DNA of 64,000 nucleotides from Paulinella micropora (taxonomy: Eukaryota; Cercozoa; Imbricatea; Euglyphida; Paulinellidae): the NCBI GenBank assembly GCA_019918135.1, contig WBZZ01000075.1, positions 23,501 through 87,500 on the forward strand, in the 5' to 3' direction. Shown one piece after another: positions 58,526 through 64,000 of the stretch (position 1 is the first letter of the stretch; each line of letters begins with the position of its first letter). The notes below the pieces were generated by a model, which worked only from the letters and a program-made list of their open reading frames with translations, did no database searches and was not told the DNA's origin. The translations under genes and the position numbers were made by a program.

Positions 58526-59145
58526 GAGGCGGTTAGTGCTATATCTCGCATTACATCAATATTGAAATATGAAGGTTTGAAAGATACAGGCTCCGCAGAC
58601 GCTGATTTATAATATACTTCTATGGTTAATGGCGCACCAGTCGCGTACGCTACCAGAGCATCATTTGTTGTATTATCTACAATTCTTATTGTTCTATTAT
58701 TGGTAGTGTCAGATGGGTTCGGGCACGTCATCTGCCATATCAAATTCATTTGAACTCCGTATCTTTGGGTTAGCCACACACAATCAAAAGACTTATAATC
58801 AATGGCGGTTGTATAATTTAGCACTTCGGTATAATAATCATATGTATTTGTTCCATCTGTGATATGGAACCAAAACTGGAAAGTAGCAATGCCAGTCGGA
58901 GCGGGTAAATTCAAAGACCCGCGAAATGCTACATTAATAAAATAACCAAATCCTAAACTTGATATTGTTTTGCTACCATATCCGCCCGTGCAGAGTGTTG
59001 TAAATGTTGAACTAGTCATCCATGAGCGCATATCAAGACCAACATACGCATTTTGGACGTTTCTAGTTAAAGTAGGCGTAGCCACGACCGCGATTGTTTT
59101 TGTGTCAATAGATTGTTGCTCTTGCGAACGGCCAAATATATTCAT
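58516..59145 (-). CDS. Hypothetical beta-rich protein (209 aa)
   Basis: MNIFGRSQEQQSIDTKTIAVVATP..., then a Thr/Tyr/Asn-rich beta-type sequence (GIATFQFWFHITDGTNTYDYYTEVLNYTTAIDYKSF; LTIEVYYKSASAEPVSFKPSYF). It could be a minor virion or fibre-associated protein, given its neighbour, but I recognise no family. Intact. Divergent from the fibre gene across a TATATATAT-containing 50-bp promoter region; its last 10 bp overlap the convergent 57842-58525 gene. Confidence 0.6.
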   Translation of the reverse strand: MNIFGRSQEQQSIDTKTIAVVATPTLTRNVQNAYVGLDMRSWMTSSTFTTLCTGGYGSKTISSLGFGYFINVAFRGSLNLPAPTGIATFQFWFHITDGTNTYDYYTEVLNYTTAIDYKSFDCVWLTQRYGVQMNLIWQMTCPNPSDTTNNRTIRIVDNTTNDALVAYATGAPLTIEVYYKSASAEPVSFKPSYFNIDVMRDIALTASYT

Positions 59146-59194
59146 TTTTTAAACTATATATATATCTTATATTATAAAATAATAGAATTAAAAT
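59146..59194. promoter_or_regulatory. AT-rich divergent promoter region
   Basis: ACTATATATATATCTTATATTATAAAATAATAG lies between divergent ATGs at 59145 (minus) and 59195 (plus). A TATA-like element is the only candidate signal. Confidence 0.45.
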
Positions 59195-62100
59195 ATGAAC
59201 CATTTAGGCAATCCATGGACATACCATTTTTACGGCTCTGTCATAGTGGATGAGGATTTAGAAATAGACGGCGTATTATACGGCGACCACATAGAAGCAA
59301 ACTCAATACAAGCAAGAACGGACGACATAACAATATCCTCGCGAACTAATAACTCCTCTTTGTTGATATCTGATACTGGTTATGTGTCAATTAATAACGA
59401 ATACGATTTGCCATTAGCGGTGCTAATCAAGTATTAAAAACGGACGGGTTGGGTAATACTTCATTTGCTACATTAAATTCAAGTTATATAAGCGACTTTG
59501 AACTAGATAAATTAACGGATGTAGTCATAACGGGCACACCCGCCGATAACCAACTGCTCATTTATAGCACAGGGCAATGGAGAAATGTTGCTTCACCTTT
59601 TCTTAGATTGGATGGTCTCGCTATGATGTTTGGAGATTTGAATATGGGAGGTTTTAATGTAGCAAATGTCGGTAATGTTGATGGTATTGATGTTTCGGCT
59701 CTTGACACCGCAGTCGTTAAACTAACGGGAGACCAGACTATAACAGGAAACAAAATATTTACTACTTATTTGGGTGTAAAAGATTCAAATCAATTAAACA
59801 CGGGTAAGTTATTCTTCAATTACAACAATAATATGGGTTCTATTTATTCGTCGGAGGTAGGTGGAGCAACGGGATATCCACTAAGCATTGTTGGTTCTTC
59901 CATACTTCTTGCTCCAACAACAGGGGGTGGAATAACACTGACTGGCAATGTTTTAAATTTTAGTGGCACAACAGCAATTAGCGGACTTCCAGCCCCATTC
60001 TACGATGGCGATGCTTCAACGAAGGCTTACACAGATACGAAACTGGCAAAGGACGGCACGACCGCTATGACTGGCAGTTTAAATATGGGTGGTTTTGCTA
60101 TTACAAATGTTGGTAATGTTGATGGTGTTGATGTTTCTGTTCTTGATACTTCGGTGGTTAAACTAACAGGAGACCAAACCATAGCGGGTATTAAGACATT
60201 TAGCAGTATAATAAATGCGAGTGCGGGTCTTGATATGAAAAGCCAAAGCATAACAAATGTTAATCTTGTTGATGGCGTGGATGTTTCTACTCTTGACACT
60301 TCTGTCGTTAAACTAACAGGAGACCAAACCATAGCAGGGAATAAAAAATTTACATCAACTTTGGAAGTAAGTGGTTCGTCCAATCCTACTACTTTTGACG
60401 GCATCGGCATAGCCTTTGATACAAAAATAGGAATGATTGCCGCACAAAAAACAGCAACAGCGACTTGGTATCCGATACAAATAACTGGTTCGTATGTTGA
60501 GTTATATTCGGGTAATACTTTAATTATATCCGCAACTGGCACTACACTATCTTTGAATAACAACAAAATAACAAACTTAGCCACACCATCAGCAACAACG
60601 GACGGAGCAAATAAAAGTTATGTTGATACAAAAGACTGGCAAAATGTGAAACTAACAGGAAACCAAACCATAGCAGGAATCAAGACATTTAGCAGTGCCC
60701 TTGAAATAACAGGAAATTCAACGAATGCGACAACAAAGGGAACATTCGTGGTTTTTAACTCCACAGCCAATATAGGAACTATCGGATGCCTTGATATGGG
60801 CACGGGCGTAAATTATAACTTTGAAATAAATGCCAAAAAAATAAGTTTTATTATTGATGGGGCGATTGTCGGTTGGGTAAATACTTCGGGGCTAGATTGT
60901 AATAGTAGTAAAATAGCCAACCTTGGAACTCCGACATTAGCGACGGACGGAGCGACAAAAGGGTATGCGGACACATTGGACGGGCAAATGTAAAACTAAC
61001 AGGAGACCAAACAATAACAGGAATTAAAACATTCGACGGGACGAGCACTACAATAAAATATCTAACTTTAACGAACAATGCAGATTTTAATAATCAAACT
61101 ATCACTAATGGCGGAAATATAACATATAATGGGGCGAGGATATTAAACCAAAATGGAGGAGATATATTCTTTTCACAGACATCGGGAGATTACCAATATT
61201 TCTTATTTACTCTAAATACTGCTACAAGCGGAACCGCAAACCAACGAGGTTATGTATTTACGAATGTAGCATCTGATGTAAAAGGGGCGGGACTTTATAT
61301 TTCAAAACTTTTGGATAATAAAAGTGCTTCGTCTGACATTGTCAGTTTTAACAATGCTGGCGGTATGCGGTTTTATGGTGCTTTGGATATGAACTCAAAC
61401 AATATAACAAATGGCGGGACAATAACAGGAACGACAATTACTTCAACCGCGGGGATATCAACGACGACACTAACCGCAAGCGGATTATTGACAGCGACAG
61501 GAGGTTCTAGCATAGTTATACAAGGAAATACGAATGGAGGCAATACAAGAGGAATATTTTTGTGGGATACTGGAAGTACAAATTATAGTATTTATATGGC
61601 ATCAAATGGGGGAGGTGCAAATACCAGAAGTCTAGCAGGAGGGTCTGCGGTTGCTGGCAATGATTTTACTTCCTTTGCTGTTAGATTTAGGGTAAGAAAT
61701 GTTTCCACTGATGGTTTTATATGGGAGAATTCGTCAGAACAATTATTGATGTCATTGAACGGTGCAAACGGGACTTTATGGACGAAAGGATTAATAACTG
61801 CTAGTGCGGGGATATCAACTACAACATTAACAACGAGCGACAAAATAACAACAGCATCAGGCAAACCGATAATCATAGGCAACTCAACGAAAGGAGTGGG
61901 AGCGTCAGGTGGTTTACAAATATACGGGACTGCTTCAAATATCGCAGGGGCACACTTACAAGCAATAACAACGGCGGATGCTTATCCAACATTTCAATTA
62001 TTGAATTGGGCACACGACAATGTCAATTTAAGTTTTGATGCTTATTTTGACGGCACGAACTGGAAATCAAGCCACAGTGGTTCAAATTTTCTAATTCAAA

Positions 62101-62802
62101 AAGGTGGCAAACTTGCTTTTTATTATAATTCAGGAACGACGGTGGGAAACAATATATCTTACACTGAGGCGATGAACATTAATACAAGCGGAGATGTAAG
62201 CATCATAACAGCATCCAGCGGATTTTTAACACTAAAACGATATTAGGTTGCTACCAACAACCCACAAATATTTATGAAATCAGGGGGATATTCAAATTAT
62301 GCTTCTGTATGTGCGATTAATGGTTTGCTTCACGCTTGGACTACTTCAAACTCAACTGGTGAAAATTCTGGTAATTATGTTTATGTTCCTCTTAATAGTA
62401 ATTGGACATATACATCAGACAGGAGGCTAAAATCAGATATTGAAACATTAGAATGTGGAGATTGTTGCGAGAAATTAATGAAGATAAAATTGTTGTTCAT
62501 ATTATTTGAAATCAGATGAGAAGAAAGAAAAAAAAGGCTACGGATTTATTGCGGACGAAGTAAAAAAGATTTTTCCAGAATTTGTATCAGAAAGCGGAAT
62601 AAAAGCGGATGACGGAGAAGGCTACCTTAAAGGCATAACATATACAGACTTCATACCAGTATTAATTGGTGCTTTTCAACATTTATCGGAGAAAGTAGTT
62701 AATTTAGAGAAAGAAAATAAAACTTTACTTAATATACTACAAGACCAAGCAAACCAATTAGCCGAAATTAGAGCAGTCGTTCTTTCAAATGTCCAGCAAT
62801 AA
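59195..62802 (+). pseudogene. Phage-tail-fibre-like protein with C-terminal S74 intramolecular chaperone, four breaks
   Basis: One long fibre gene is split. Frame change near 59410 (ISGANQVLKTDGLGNTS follows in the new frame); near 60985, an A-run one base shorter than in the earlier copy; in-frame TAG at 62244-62246; frame change near 62500. Modular repeats NMGGFxITNVGNVDGVDVSxLDTSVVKLTGDQTIxGxKTF occur four to five times (59640-61030). The C-terminus has TSDRRLKSDIETLE then KKGYGFIADEVKKIFPEFV...DFIPVLIGAFQHL, a peptidase-S74/intramolecular chaperone domain whose Ser-Asp (SD) at the start is the self-cleavage site in the family. A coiled coil (LEKENKTLLNILQDQANQL) ends it. Trimeric attachment fibre as in tailed phages and several polinton-like viruses. 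Confidence 0.8.
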
Positions 62803-63139
62803 TACAACTAGACTTCACAGACCCCCGCCTATTATGGATATGGATGGCGAACTAACTCCCAAATTAAAATCTAGCGTTTTGGATATTGAACTAAAGACGG
62901 AAGAAAAAAAGATTGATAATGAAATTGAGAACGAATGGAACTGCTGTATGACGACAAGGAAAACAGATAGCAGACTTATTAAATACTTATTTCAAATTGC
63001 TATAATTATCTCCATTATAACCCTTTGTATTGTAATGCTTTCAGAAAAGAATATTCCGTGCGAGGTTGCTAATACTTATGTCTGTATTTTAACACTATTG
63101 ATAGGAATATGCCTTCCAAGCCCATCCTCAAGAAAGTAA
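62789..63139 (+). CDS. Small membrane protein with two transmembrane helices (116 aa)
   Basis: Two hydrophobic helices, LIKYLFQIAIIISIITLCIVML (about residues 63-84) and YVCILTLLIGICLPSP (about 96-111), follow a charged N-terminal half with ENEWNCC. The arrangement (helix, short loop with conserved-looking Cys, helix ending in LxIGxxxPSP) resembles small membrane proteins seen in polinton-like viruses and green-algal viruses, recalled rather than searched. The ATG overlaps the last codons of the fibre frame by 14 bp. Ends in TAA. Confidence 0.65.
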   Translation: MSSNNTTRLHRPPPIMDMDGELTPKLKSSVLDIELKTEEKKIDNEIENEWNCCMTTRKTDSRLIKYLFQIAIIISIITLCIVMLSEKNIPCEVANTYVCILTLLIGICLPSPSSRK

Positions 63140-63140
63140 A

Positions 63141-63704
63141 TTAAATACCAAAGGAGGATAATCCTATCATATTATTATAATGGATTTTAGATTGTAGATG
63201 ATTTGATAAATTATCTTTTCTAAAAGAATTACCGCATTTACATTGAATTATTTTTTCATTCCATTCTTTCTTTTTTTGTGCTAAGTGCTCTTTATTCCTT
63301 TCATTCCATTCTTTCTTTTTTTGGTCGCATTTTTCTTTGTTTTGCTGATAATATTCTTTCTTTTTTTGTAATACATATTCTTTGTTTTTTTCAACCCATT
63401 CTTTCTTCTTTTGTGCTAAGTGCTCTTTATTCCTTTCATTCCATTCTTTCTTTTTTTGAAGCAATATATCCCTATTTCTCTCTCGCCACTCTTTGTCTGT
63501 TTGTCCAGCAATACACCTATTAACACATTTTCCTGTTTGTCTTATTAATTCTCCTTCTCGCTTTCTTAATTTATTTACATTATCACACGGATAATCTTCA
63601 ATTAATTCAATATAAGCACTTTCATATTTTAATATTTCAAAACTACTTATGTTATTAAATTTACCTTCTTTATATTGTCTATAGTTTTTTCTATGAGTTC
63701 CCAT
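63141..63704 (-). pseudogene. GIY-YIG endonuclease, N-terminally truncated, Lys-rich repeat tail
   Basis: Starts in mid-domain: HRKNYRQYKEGKFNNISSFEILKY...YIELIEDYPCDNVNKLRKREGELIRQTGKCVNRCIAG, the second half of the GIY-YIG fold common in virophages and mimivirus relatives (ExxYPCxN...L..RE....R and VN). The N-terminal GIY and YIG strands with their Tyr/Arg are missing beyond 63704. A ~20-residue repeat (QKKKEWNERNKEHLAQKKKEW) follows, encoded by a ~60-bp DNA repeat. The end is CKCGNSFRKDNLSNHLQSKIH, a C2H2-like finger. Convergent with the membrane-protein gene. Confidence 0.75.
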
Positions 63705-64000
63705 TCGTTAGGCGTATTCGAAAATTTATCCCTTCCAACGAAATACCTTACGAGACAGAAGCTACGGAAACGTGCATGAATGGCTCGCATCGTATGTATT
63801 CAAAGATTAGAAATGACGAGATGCAAGTTAAAGTTGAGCTTAGAGTTCAAGCGCAAAAAATTCCTTAATCCGGATTTCAATCCTTCGCACTCTCATCAAA
63901 ATAGGCTACAACACTTGCCGCCGCCTGCGTGGATCTGAGTGCAGCAGGGCACTCGGGGGAGATCCAAGCCGTGCTGGGAATGTGAGACCTTAAAGCAGCA
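63705..64000. other. Right edge, nothing recognised
   Basis: No ORF above 60 codons with a recognisable family. A plus-strand frame (FENLSLPTKYLTRQKLRK) and later GC-richer sequence suggest a different DNA segment beyond the polinton-like fragment. Confidence 0.4.

Larger units (their letters stand above)
57240..63704. mobile_element. Fragment of a polinton-like virus/virophage-type element
   Basis: Composition switches within a few bases from GC-rich repeats to AT-rich coding DNA at about 57240. The six loci inside (helicase C-terminus, hypothetical, minus-strand hypothetical, fibre, two-helix membrane protein, GIY-YIG nuclease) are a typical assortment for polinton-like viruses and virophages. 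Both terminal genes are truncated at the edges: the helicase lacks its N-terminal and ATPase parts, and the nuclease lacks its GIY-YIG start. No terminal inverted repeats or capsid genes are seen. The piece was therefore captured by recombination, or joined in assembly, rather than by clean integration. Confidence 0.65.

Overview
The window looks like accessory DNA of a giant eukaryotic DNA virus, or a giant-virus element integrated and decaying in a protist or algal genome. It is not bacterial: there are no operons with Shine-Dalgarno spacing and no rRNA or tRNA genes. The gene content is F-box and leucine-rich-repeat (LRR) proteins, Sel1 repeats, divergent protein-kinase-like proteins, FG-GAP and other N-glycosylated surface proteins, BRO-like/HNH and Vsr-like nucleases, and a GH105-like glycosidase. 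No viral core gene (capsid, packaging ATPase, family B polymerase) is visible, so the assignment is inference. Many genes carry one or more frameshifts or an in-frame TAG. Some lie next to homopolymers, so decay and sequencing or assembly error cannot be separated from sequence alone.

Layout. 1-27.4 kb: GC-rich DNA with poly-G/poly-C tracts, intronless accessory genes, and blocks of interspersed repeats (1.6-4.4, 19.0-19.7, 21.8-22.2, 24.9-27.0 kb). 27.4-39.8 kb: a minus-strand kinase-like gene split by a 10.9-kb DNA transposon. The transposon has terminal inverted repeats (TIRs) of about 0.6 kb, a 4-bp CTAC target-site duplication (TSD), and two divergently transcribed intron-containing gene blocks. 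The rightward block encodes a DDE-like transposase fused to SET-like, SAP-like and RanBP2-type zinc-finger regions. 39.8-57.2 kb: more accessory genes (HNH, glycoprotein, Vsr-like nuclease, 805-codon kinase-like gene, LRR gene), gene fragments and the largest repeat arrays. 57.24-63.70 kb: an abrupt AT-rich block with polinton-like-virus/virophage content (C-terminus of a D5/SF3-type primase-helicase, broken S74-type fibre gene, two-helix membrane protein, N-truncated GIY-YIG nuclease). 63.7-64.0 kb: nothing recognised.

How parts relate. Four divergent kinase-like genes and several F-box/LRR genes form two expanded paralog families, possibly acting on host signalling and ubiquitin ligases. 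FG-GAP, GH105-like and glycoprotein genes suggest a surface or glycan function. The region also records invasion by mobile DNA: the large transposon, homing-type nucleases, a polinton/virophage-like fragment, scattered copies of pieces of local genes, and ~430-450-bp tandem units carrying the palindrome TTTGGCGCCAAA.
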